A DNA stretch of 64,000 nucleotides, from contig NBIV01000109.1 in assembly GCA_003194525.1 (NCBI GenBank), positions 62,001 to 126,000 on the forward strand, written 5' to 3'. Below, in pieces: positions 22,392-32,412 of this stretch. Position 1 is the first letter of the stretch. Every line of letters starts with the position of its first letter. Origin of the DNA: Gracilariopsis chorda (lineage: Eukaryota; Rhodophyta; Florideophyceae; Gracilariales; Gracilariaceae). The notes beneath the pieces are model-generated. The model was not told the DNA's origin, did not search any database, and was given only the letters and a program-made list of their open reading frames with translations. The position numbers and the translations under genes were made by a program.

Positions 22392-24040
22392 TTAACGGGA
22401 ACAACTATTTCTCATGGAAGTTCCGAATGATGAATTATCTCAAGAAAAAGAACTACTGGAAAACCGTCATAGAAGAAGAAACTAATAATGTCTCAAATGA
22501 AAAAGCTCTAATAGACATAAGTCTATCAGTCGATGATAACCAAATCGTCTACGTAGAGCCTTGCAAATCTTGAACAGAAGCTTTGAAAGCGTTAGCCGAG
22601 GTCTATGAAAACAAGGACGTAACCAATAAAATGGATGTCAAAGACGAGTCATTTGAAAAAGACTTAACGAAGGATAATCGGCAAAACAGCACATTGAGGA
22701 ACTAAAGAGGCTAAAGACCAGAATTAAACAGCTTGGTGTGAACAAAACCAAGGAAGAACATATCATGAGACTTCTCAGAAGTTTGCCAAAAAGCTTCGAG
22801 AGTTTTGTGGTTACTTTGGAAAATATCGCCAAGAAGTTATCCATGGAAGAAATTCATGCTAGGATGTTACGTGAAGAGCCCAGGCATAATTCTAGTGAGC
22901 AGAACAAGGCATCAGTGAACTTACTGCAATGCGAATATGGTAACAAAAAGATTGGTTTTCCGTTCAAGTGTCATTATTGTCACAAGAAAGGAGATAAGAT
23001 TACAGACTGTAGGAAACGAAAAAGAGATCAGGAAAATCCTCAGAACTCAGAAAAAAGAGAGCAGTCTTCTGGAAACTTTTTAATGGCAGAATAGAACAGA
23101 AAGGTGCTATCCGGTACATGGTACATGAACTCTGGCGCATCCTTCCACATGACCAATAACCAAACCTGGCTTCGTTCGGGTTCATATCAAATCATTGACC
23201 CTGTAAGCATCTGACTTGGAGATGGCACAACAGTTTCCTCGAAACTAAAGGGAGACATTCTTATGCAGTTCTAAATGAATGGAAAATATCACACACTATC
23301 TGTTCGAGATGTTCTCTACGTTTCTGGAATTACGACAAATATTATATCCATTGGGCAAATTGGCGCTCGTGGTCATAAGATGTTCTTCCGATATGGATTA
23401 TTCACAGTTCAATGGAGAGATTTTGATGAAAAAGTGGTTTAGGTGAAGAAAGAAAATTCAACTTACGCGTTCAAGAGTTCAAAAGTGAATGATGAGGATT
23501 ATACAGCATATTCCGCAAAAGTAACAGATATGGAATTTGGCACGCTAGACTGCGACATGCTGGAAAAACTGTTCTTTCTCAAGTTCTCTCGAAGAAAACT
23601 GCCCACGGACTCCCGGAATAGTTCAATGCGAACAATATCAAATTTTGCAATGGTTGCGTCTTTAGTAAAAGGTTTCCAGATCATTTTCTCCTACAGGCAA
23701 GTTTCAAGTGACTGAAAAATTAGAACTCATTCATACTGACGTCTGCGGACCAATGAGCACAAAATCAAAGGGAAAGAAATCATATTTTATAACGTTTACC
23801 GATGAATTCACCAGGAAATCATTTGTGTATTTTCTAAAAACCAAGGACGAATCTTTACAGAAAACAAAGGAATTCATCAAAACAGCGGAGAATCAAACTG
23901 GTCTCTGTGTCAAGAGAATTCGGAGCGACAGAGGAGGAGAGTATATTTCAACTGATTCAGAGGAATACTTTAAGGAGAAGGGCATAGTCCATGAACCAAC
24001 TGGAGCTCATCAACCACAACAGAATGGAGAAGCCGAGTGA
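22392..24040 (+). pseudogene. Copia gag-protease-integrase, broken
   Basis: After the transposon the frame resumes with GNNYFSWKFRMMNYL. Further blocks are the Gag C-terminal half (22738-23094) with a degenerate zinc knuckle CHYCHKKGDKITDC in which the usual His is Asp, a protease motif WYMNSGASFHMTN around 23115, and the integrase core (23708-24040) with HTDVCGPM and RSDRGGEY, ending QQNGEAE at the third catalytic residue. Stops occur at several points. Everything after the integrase Glu is deleted. Confidence 0.85.
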
Positions 24041-24096
24041 ATGTGCCTTAAAACTACTTGTTTTATCCTAAGCGTTTCACGTTAATTCTACAACAG
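24041..24096 (+). repeat. Copia 3' LTR remnant
   Basis: Fifty-six bases match the end of the 5' LTR (17453-17508) with four or so differences. It is fused directly to integrase at AAGCCGAG, a word present in both parent sequences. Confidence 0.75.
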
Positions 24097-24102
24097 TAAC
24101 AA

Positions 24103-25232
24103 TGAGTTACAAGCCAGGCTATTCTATTTCTAGAATAGTAATTCAAACTTGCTCGTTTAGTCAACGATAGTTTACTGAGCCTTACGCTTTTCTCACCTTT
24201 AGTAAATCTAGGAATATGTAAGAGTCTTCAGGCTATTTTCTAAACCTTTACGCACACTTCGAGCCTTATATAGAGACTCGAAGTGTTGGAGCTCCAAAGG
24301 GAACCCGGCACTTCTACGTCTTCTGATTCATTCGTGATCTGTGATACGTTTGGCGGGGGATGGTGACTAAGACGCTTTTAGGGGATGGCGTCATCTTCAT
24401 GGCGATGACTACGACGGTACAGTTTTCTTCCAATTGGGTGAGGCAGCAAAGAGCCCCAACATGCTGAACCACGTCCAGTTTAGTTTTTCCACAAGCCACT
24501 TCCAAGGCGACGTGTAACACAGAGCGCCACTATCCTGCATCTCTTTGGTCATCTGTTGAATTTGGCATCTATCGATTGAGAACGGCTGATGCAACTAAAT
24601 TGCGACTATCTACAAAATCGCAGGTAGATCTTAGCAATGCGTGGGAAGCGCATTTGTTGACCAACTCTCGACGAATCAAAGTCGCAAGTGTGACGGTGTG
24701 AGTATGCATACGAACGATCTGGCGCACTGCGCCATTCTCAGTCTCAGAGCTGATTTTGGCTTTTGGTCAACTGGACCATCTAAGCGCAAGTGTTACCGGT
24801 GGTAACAAGGATAGTTACGCGTGGTGCGTCGGTGCCTGCGGTACCATGTTCCATGGCATGTTGCGTCGCGAATATGGTCGGGGGAGAACAATCACCAAAT
24901 CCAATCTGACTGAAAAAGAGAACGGCTCAAAAATGTCACTTTTCTGTAAGCGCAAGCTCTGTGTTGGCTGCTTTCTCGGCGCGAACAGCGGGTGGGCACC
25001 GCATGACGTGTACTACTGTAGGACGTGCCTTCTGCATCCCACTGTGCATGTCTCGATACACTTTACCATTCCCGCGCATCTCGCGCGTATCTTTTGCTGC
25101 ATGGCTTGGGTCCCTCCGCCTGAACCCACAACTAACATAAAAGAACCGCCCAGACTTCCGCCATCGACTCGGGCCCCTTCGGCGCACAACTCCACCTTCC
25201 GTCCCGCATGTTCACTTTTCTCTCCTCTCACA
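24103..25232. other. Intergenic stretch with one TATA-bearing hairpin
   Basis: No gene is supported. At 24255-24285 a perfect inverted repeat with 9-bp arms (CACTTCGAG and its complement) encloses 13 bases that contain TATATAG. An open frame runs from 24756 into the next gene's first exon, but only its last part, from the ATG at 25233, looks coding. Confidence 0.45.
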
Positions 25233-25407
25233 ATGATCTCTGTGGCGCCCGTAACCGCGTCCTTCTTGATGCTTTCGCTTCTTCTGCCAACAGTCTGGCG
25301 CGTCCAAGCCCGATTCATCCAAGCCTCCCAACAGGTCCTCCGAGCGAACGCCGTTCGCCGCGCCGACAGCGCACAAATTTTTACAACCTGCGCCACAAGG
25401 TTTCACT

Positions 25408-25512
25408 GTACGTCTTCATATCAAACCGCATCCCACCACTTCAATCCACACGCTAAAACATGAAACCACTCATTCAACCTGTCTCCTAATTAATCGTCTA
25501 ATCCGAGACTAG
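25408..25512 (+). other. Intron 1 of the RTX-like gene
   Basis: It begins GTACGT and ends CTAATCCGAGACTAG, with TCTAAT as likely branch point, and joins a phase-1 donor to a phase-1 acceptor to give the codon TGT (Cys). Confidence 0.65.
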
Positions 25513-25808
25513 GTCCGCCAAAGTGCTCCTGCCTAAAGAGCGGAAAGTGTGCCAACGCTACACATATTAAGCAGGGACTAGCCAACTGTGGCTTGGATCT
25601 CATCGTTTCCAACTGCTCGGATGTAGTGTTTAATGAAGCTTTCCTGCAATGTAAGGTGAAAAGAAAACCTCTAAAGCTCTGCGCAGAGTCCCGCAACGGT
25701 ACTGCGCCTTGTCTCGAACGTCGATGCTCTACAACGAAGCTTCTCTCAGGCATTGGATCTCCGACAATTTCCTCAAGTGGAAAATGCCTCTGTCGCTGTT
25801 GCAACGGC

Positions 25809-25909
25809 GTAAGTTGTTCCCCGCTTCCTGCGCTTTGAAAGCGCTCTGCCATGCGTTGAATCTGACATAGGGTTTGATTGTCTCTGACTTGTTTTCTTCG
25901 CGCTCTTAG
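25809..25909 (+). other. Intron 2 of the RTX-like gene
   Basis: It begins GTAAGTT and ends with a pyrimidine-rich TTTTCTTCGCGCTCTTAG; both borders are phase 0. Confidence 0.7.
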
Positions 25910-27009
25910 CAAATGCCCGTGTGCGATCCGGGTATGCACGTTGTCGGCAGTGGCGGAGTTTCAGTAATTTCTGTGCAATGCAAGTGTGTTGGTATCAGTT
26001 CGGAAACAGAGAATGACGGTCAAGACCAAATTTCTGATGAAACGTCTGTTCAAAGCCCACAGCAAAGCACACCCTCCAAACAGCAAGCCCCCACACCCGC
26101 TCAAAACGAGCAGCAGACAACATCCTCTGACGCAAGCGAAGGAAGCGACGGAGCTCAGACACCCGCATCCACTGCGAGTCCGCCCCCCGATTGCGTTGAG
26201 ACGCAGTGGCTGACGCAGAATGGATTTGAAAAGGACCTTCTTGAAAAAATGGGCAGCGCCTACGTTGTATGTCCGCATCACTTTCCCTGCGGGACCCCGG
26301 GCCATATGGTCAGACGATGCAATGAAAAGGCCCGTTGCTCGTTGGTCAGCTACGCTCACATTTGTCGCGAAGACAACGCCTGCATACAACGGCTGATGCA
26401 TGTGTCTCGACTTAAGCATTCGTTTGATTGGTCACTTGTGCGGCGTTTTGGCGACGATGGTAGTTGGATTGAACTAACGAGTGTTAGTGTTGATACTAAC
26501 AGCCCTCCCTTTTCATTATCCTATGGCATAGCTTACCTTGGACACTACTTGAGTTCACATGGATATGGCCATATGTGTGACTACATGGTGAAAGGTATTC
26601 GTAGGATGCGCAGAGCAATATGTTGAGTAGGAAAACTCGTAGATAGTTCTTCGGTGTTTGGGAGACCTATTAGCGTTTCTATAAGATACCATTTTCTGTA
26701 TAATGGTGGATAGTTAACGGACGGCAATCCAGCCGCAGTGGTACATGTATGAAGATTGATTGACGTCGGTTGCATACATGGCGCCCCGCGACCACATTTT
26801 CCCCTTTTAAACGCGAGTGCTACACTGTTGGGAGGACTAGTCTAACAATTGGAAGAGTCAGACATCACGACCCCCATTACCATTGACCTTGGCTCAAGTT
26901 CGGGCGCTTTGGGCTCAGTAATAGGAGAATCGGTCCACATGCATCTACCTCGAATGCACAGCGTGCAAGGACACTATTCAGTCCCTAGTGTCTATGGGAC
27001 CGGCCGGTT

Positions 27010-27046
27010 GGCCTCATATGAGGTCAACTTGGCCTCATATGAGGCC
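27010..27046. repeat. Two subterminal 16-bp palindromes, left end
   Basis: GGCCTCATATGAGGCC occurs at 27031-27046 and with one change at 27010-27025; a third perfect copy is at 29828-29843 near the right end. Being palindromic and subterminal, they are candidate binding sites for a transposase dimer. Confidence 0.7.
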
Positions 27047-27180
27047 AAATCTATTTCCAAAAAATTAGAAAAAACGTCCTCATTCAGGGCGTTCAATGCG
27101 TTTTCTGTTATCTAAATAAAATCTAATTTTCTATTCCTGCTTTTCGTCTACAAAAGGTTCAATTGAACAGTTAGTTTATC

Positions 27181-27265
27181 AGATATAACAGCTCAGTGGT
27201 TTACTAACTGCTTGGAGACTGTAAGATACAGAGTTCAAACCTCGCTGAGTTTGTGTAAACTCAAA
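27181..27265 (+). other. Weak tRNA-like sequence inside the piggyBac element
   Basis: ACAGCTCAGTGG resembles a polymerase III A box and, about 45 bases on, GAGTTCAAACCTC resembles a B box. The arms do not fold into a proper cloverleaf, so a decayed tRNA-derived SINE or chance are both possible. Confidence 0.2.
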
Positions 27266-27524
27266 AACTCCTTCGGGAGCTCGACTAATTCTAGTAACAC
27301 TATCTTCTAAGAACGCATTTGCGTCCACTTGAACAGCAGACAGAATGCGGTCACATCTGCTAAAGGGATAGCTTCGCCACAGAAGATAGTTAATCTAGCA
27401 AGTTGAATAACGCAGATTGAATTAGTAAGGGGCTTAAGGTACATTGAAATTTTGTTTATACTCTAAAAAATGCCCCTAAACGGGCTAAAAACGCATGTTG
27501 ACACATATAAAACGATGTTGTTGA

Positions 27525-29654
27525 CTAATTGTCGCGCATAATATGATGCTTGTCACGCAAGTGATCATAAAAACAATCACGCCCAGTTCCAGTGTGACAT
27601 ATATATATGTCCATATCATTAATTTTCCTGCATTCAGAACAAATAAACTTCGACTTATAGATTGTCTTGCAAATTTTGCATCTTCCTTGGTACACCAAAG
27701 AAGTAAAAGAACCATCAAGCTTCCTTCGTTTCCTATTTGTTTGCATTAAATGAATACCTGTTCCAGCAATTTTCGGATTCTCTTCAGAAACTTCTATGTT
27801 TTCAGATTTCCTCTACATGGGACCAACTGAATCCCATGTATTATCTATGAGTCCATCCGCCAGCATGCAATAGAAATCATGCGGAGAAAGAACCAATTTT
27901 TCTCCATAAGATGCTTTGTAAAGATTCCAAGCATCAACCACGCACATCGCTAGCAGAGATGTATTCACTCTAAAAGACCATTCTTTAACTTCAAATTTCT
28001 TCTCGAGGTTCAAATCATCCTGTCGAGATCGATTGTGTCGATCAATTTTCGAACAGCAAGAGTAATATTCCTCACAGACTTCTGGAATCGGAATTGAGAT
28101 AGAAATTTTTTTCGAAACTCCATTATTAGTTCTCCACCTCTCTCGTGCGATGGGAGTTCCAGGCTCCGTACTTCCACAGGTACTGATAAAATACCTCCTT
28201 TCACGGTCCACCCAGAGAACAGACATTAGCTTTTGATTTAGTTCAGGCAGTTCAGCAACCATTGCTACATGCTGTCCGCGTTCAGTCATGGTGAGCTCTG
28301 ATAAATGTTTCATTGGAAACCTTTTTGTGGCCGTTTTTACCACTCCAATGAACCTCATTCCTCTCCTAAGAAGCTGTTCCGCGGTTTCCAGAGATGCAAA
28401 GTATGAGTCTGCACATACAATGCGATCCGTAGCAAACCAGCTTTCCACCAATCGTAGCAAGACTGCCGTACCGTGTGGATTATCTGCCTCAAACGGTAGA
28501 TTAACGGTGTCAGCAGATCCCATTGTTATTTCTATTTTGAGAAGAATACCACTTTTCCCACAGCACACCGTTTTCAATTCACAACCATTCTCAGGTTTCC
28601 TGTCCAGTGCAGTGTAGTGTGGAATTCCAATTCCACTCCAATGGCCTCCAAGTCCATACCAGCGTGACATGCTTTCATCAACTCAAAGTGTGTGGGACGG
28701 AGTAACAAAAGCCTTACTGTGATCATTTATCGCTCTGACGAAATCCGTTAGCCGTGACCATCTGGCATCATTTTCCACTTCTTCCTCTCCATTTCCACTG
28801 AAAACGATGCATCTTCTTATAACTTCAAACCGATGGCGTGACATGATTTTACCCAGCTTGGGCGAATCAATATACTTAGATGAAGAGTTTTCAGACCACA
28901 GTGATCTCCTTCTCGAAAACTCGAATCGACTCATTAAGATCATTATGCCAAAGAACCTTAGAATTTCGCCTTCTGTTGTCCTGTTTACGTTTTCTGCTTC
29001 CAACCTGATATTTGTCTTTCGAACAATTGTTCCCAAGTGAGCAACAGGAAACATCCACATGAAGAAATCATATGGTGAAAGATCGGTAGGCACATGTACT
29101 GCTGAGATAAAGTCTCCTATCGGTCCCGTGACTTTCCACTGGTGCATTTGCACTGGACCATTAAGAGACAAGGAAACATTTGCTTTGATCCATTTCGTCG
29201 AATGAACTTCGACCACGTCCTCGTGACCGTTACGTTCTGTCACAGTATGATGGCTTCTCGCACTAATACTGTTACTGTTTTCGGCAATCGTGACAACCTG
29301 TTCTGACGGGTCGATGGTTACCTCGCCATTAGAAGTAATATTATTACTCTCCATATTGGTTCCAGCTGATCGTTCAGTATTTCCTTCAAGCGTGACATGA
29401 TCACCTGCCTTTAGGTTACAAATTTTCATGACGCACTCCTTGTCTCGGCCAGGCAGCTCAAAGTTTACGGTGACAAGAGTCACACGGCGTCCATTTTTGA
29501 TTTCCACTTCCACTTTTGTGACGGTTCCACTGATTAGTTTCGTTTTCCATTGTGTGCCAAAGAAGCGTTTACATTCATTGATTGACGTCACGAGTCGCGC
29601 GCGAGTGTTTACTCTGTTGCCCACCACTCTTCGTGGATCAGAGCTTGTTGACAT
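27525..29654 (-). pseudogene. piggyBac transposase (CTAG element)
   Basis: One frame of about 710 codons runs from the ATG at 29654 to 27525 with only two stops, TGA at 28680-28682 and TAG at 27813-27815. After a basic N-terminal region with possible OB/beta-rich parts, the DDE_Tnp_1_7 domain begins around YDFFMWMFPV; the first catalytic Asp is in VDESMSRWYG directly after the TGA, where many relatives have Cys. CADSYFASLETAEQLLRRG is the second Asp region, and VVDAWNLYKAS carries the third. The C-terminus (27746-27525) is a Cys/His-rich zinc-binding domain CKICKTIYKSKFICSEC, typical of the family. It is nearly intact, so loss of activity is recent. Confidence 0.85.
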
Positions 29655-30098
29655 CTTGAACTCAGATTAGGCGGATTTGGTCGAGTTTGAAGGTGTTTAC
29701 GAAGTGTATACGCACTTATAAGGCCCGAAACAGGGTTGCCAAGCAAGAAGAGAGTGTTGACAACAAGAAGACGGAAAGATTTTGAAATATTTTTATTGTT
29801 TACGAAAGTTACGAATGTTGTAATTTTGGCCTCATATGAGGCCAATGGTCCAATAGACACTAGTATCATAGGTCATAGAGCAGACGACAGTGTGTTTGTT
29901 GCGAACGGAGGAGAATGTACATTTAAAGGAAGGGGAGGGAACAATACTTTGATTGCTAAGCGCTGGCGCCATAAATTGACTGGAGGTACAGGTCAAGATG
30001 GTTTTGAACTGTATGCCTGCAGTCCTTCCGATCTCGATGTTGTATACGTCTCAGGAGCTGAAAAATGCTGTGTCTATCTGCAATGGAACGTTGGTTGA

Positions 30099-30545
30099 TG
30101 GTCGCCCCTCGATCGACGTCCTGAGCAGGGAAGGTGCGTATCTCTCTGTGATTAGAGATTCAATCATGACTGTAGACGGCTCCAGTCGGACGTTGTCCAA
30201 CAGTTTTGTGATATGTGAGAGCAGAAGAATACTTTTTGCACTGTGGAACAGCTTTGACTCCGTGGAAAGGGCACGATGCCTACGATTCGTATCAAATACG
30301 CAACTGATGGCTCATTCTCGAGTGTTATATAAGTGAGCAGAAATCGCCCGAAGCTTCACTCTGTTACATATAATTCTGAGCTGAAAGTAGGCATCGATGA
30401 GAAGAACTTGGAATTTATTACGTGTTCAGGAAAGATAATCTTCAAGGACGTCGTCTGGGATGACATGTATCGATCAAGAGTGGCAGATTTGGATATCCTA
30501 TTTTGCCGAAAGATTTCGTTTGATTCAGATGAGAGATATCGATGA
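30099..30545 (+). pseudogene. Probable frameshifted continuation of the RTX-like gene
   Basis: Beyond the stop at 30098, protein-like text continues in two further frames: 29998-30336 (IDVLSREGAYLSVIRDSIMTV) and 30333-30545 (VTYNSELKVGIDEKNLEFITC). These could be the real C-terminus displaced by two frameshifts or spliced exons. No domain is named. Confidence 0.3.
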
Positions 30546-32412
30546 TACAAAGACAATGTTCAAAGATGACGTCTACACGTTTCTACTAAATCCGGTAAAC
30601 TTGAAGAACCCGTCTAATTGACACTTTATATGGCAATTCAAACCAAACCCCAATGATGCTCGACAGTCTGAGGAACAGAAAAGATAGGAACGCCTTTGAA
30701 ATTGTTCTTGGGGTTGGAACAAATGTTCGCTAAGTCAGACGATTTTGTCTGCGCAGCGAAAGAAAAGATTACTTAGGGAAGACACCTGAGCTTCGAAGTT
30801 GTTCAACGAGAGAGTTTTTCAACAGTCATCGGCTGCAGACTGCCTTTGGCCTTCTCTGTTCTGTCTGAACTTCAGCTGTGAGGTGTTTTTTCGTTTCCTC
30901 GCGCCCACTCTACGCCTTTCTTTGGTTACTGCCTTACATACGTAGCTCAGTCAGTTTCTACAGCCCGACAGACGACGAACTACTGGCGCTCTGGCGCAGC
31001 GAGCAACGGCCAGCAGAAATGCTTCTAATGTTCTCCAATACTATGGGGTTTCATGCCCTTCTCATAGAACGGCCCTCTGCAGGAAAAGAAATCACTGTAT
31101 TCCGCAGCACTCTGCACACATTAAACGTTGATTGGTTAGTTCTGACTTGGCTGGTCATTCTACAACAATCAGTGTTCTGGCTCTGGACCACAGCGGAATA
31201 ATACGCTATTATATCTGGTGGAGTGAGATGGAAGTGAATGAGGTACCCTTCGGTAGAGAGTTTAGCGCATATTATATGCAGACGTTTACGGGTATACCCT
31301 AAGGGACTCAGAACGGGAAAAATACATATCAGAATCGATAGGTCAGAGGCTCAATATGACCAAACCTTCTTTTATGAAAGGTTATGGACAATGAACGAAG
31401 ACCGGAGAAATTCGTCATTGTCCGTTATCAAAGTTCTTGCGATGTATCCTGAGTCTTTGCCAGAGAGTTCATGGAAAGCCATGCGAAAAAATTCGCCGTG
31501 ATGTAACTCGGAATCACGTATTTCCCATATAGTTCCAATAATGATGAGATGGACATACACCGGGTCGCATGGGATGGAACCATCTGGTGCAAGAAGGTAA
31601 CCGCTTCTGTATGAAAGAACCTTACATACTTTTCGACAAGTTCTGCAGGAGTTTCCCTTGTGATTGGAGTTCTGTATACTTCGTATTTAATTGCCTGTGT
31701 CTTCACGTTGTTGCTTGCTGTTAGTGTGGATTTGAATTTATGGAACATAATGTAACATTTGATAAACTACCGAATCTCTGAGTCTATGTCCAATATACCA
31801 GGCAGATTGCGAGCTTTGCTGTGTTTGCCGTGAGGAGGGACTATCCTAGAAAGTGATCAGCTAAGAAAAGTGTGGGGATCTAAAGAGCGTCACATTTCGC
31901 CACTTCACTTAACTCACCTGCTTGCAGCAATCCCCAGCTGATAGGGTCCTTCGCTTCGCTATAGACTTTCTCACATGGACCCGGAAAGTTATGAAAATTA
32001 TTCGTTCACCTAAGAAATGTACACGCGTACAACCAATCAAGTGAATGAACAGAAAAGGATCGCGTTGCAAGGAGGTGGAAGAAGTGTAGAATTAAGATAC
32101 AAGGTCTGGATCACTGCTACTGTTGTTCGAAGACAACTTGGACAAAGGATTGACTGGAAACACATCTCCAGTTGCCAAAACAGTTCTCTTTTATACACGA
32201 TCGTCTTTCTTTGCGTTTCGTGACTATAGAAATCTAAAGACCATCTAAGATTACATGGTATTGAAGGCGATTCTAGATTTGCAAAACTATTCAAGCGCTA
32301 TTTTCTGGTTGGAACGGAGAATTCTTCTGTACTTCATTCAATAGAGGTGTTACCTCGGTGTGGTGCAGTGCAACCGATCGGCAAACAATCCAAAGCGTGA
32401 AAGACAAAGACA
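30546..32412. other. No supported gene
   Basis: Short frames on both strands (for example 30878-31201 plus, 31428-31748 minus) show no motif and no consistent coding character. No repeats of the other elements were recognised here. Confidence 0.4.

Larger units (their letters stand above)
17318..24102 (+). mobile_element. Ty1/copia retrotransposon, deleted and split by a piggyBac
   Basis: A short 5' LTR, a half-tRNA primer site, gag start, CCHC knuckle, protease and integrase core appear in copia order on the plus strand. The element ends with a 56-bp remnant of the 3' LTR. The hexamer TAACAA flanks it on both sides (17318-17323 and 24097-24102) as a putative target duplication. RT and RNase H and most of the 3' LTR were lost in a deletion, and gag was split by a 4.6-kb transposon at a TTAA. 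Confidence 0.85.
26989..29859 (-). mobile_element. piggyBac-like transposon flanked by CTAG
   Basis: The element of 2,871 bp begins TGTCTATGGGACC and ends with the complement of TGTCTATTGGACC, a 13-bp inverted repeat with one mismatch. Both sides are flanked by CTAG (26985-26988 and 29860-29863). A 4-bp palindromic duplication is the piggyBac habit, but the usual tetramer is TTAA. The single gene inside is a piggyBac transposase on the minus strand with two in-frame stops. It lies in an exon of the RTX-like gene. Confidence 0.85.
25233..30098 (+). pseudogene. Secreted Cys-rich RTX-like host gene, four exons, split by a piggyBac
   Basis: My exon model is 25233-25407, 25513-25808, 25910-26594 and 26862-26988, then 29864-30098 beyond the transposon. 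Introns 1 (GTACGT..TAG, 105 bp) and 2 (GTAAGT..TAG, 101 bp) have good signals and matching phases (1 and 0); intron 3 (267 bp, phase 1) is weaker. The protein starts with a signal peptide (MISVAPVTASFLMLSLLLP), has many Cys in exons 2 and 3 (CSCLKSGKC, CLCRCC), a Ser/Thr/Gln/Pro-rich linker, and ends with Gly-rich repeats GRGGNNTLIA and GGTGQDGFEL that resemble calcium-binding RTX nonapeptides. A secreted wall or matrix protein is my guess. Removing the transposon together with one CTAG leaves the frame intact. Confidence 0.6.

Noticed and set aside
24041-24096. Complete 56-bp LTR as in a TRIM element
   Set aside because: The matching block is only the end of a longer 5' LTR with a TATA box and primer site; a deletion explains it better than a miniature LTR.
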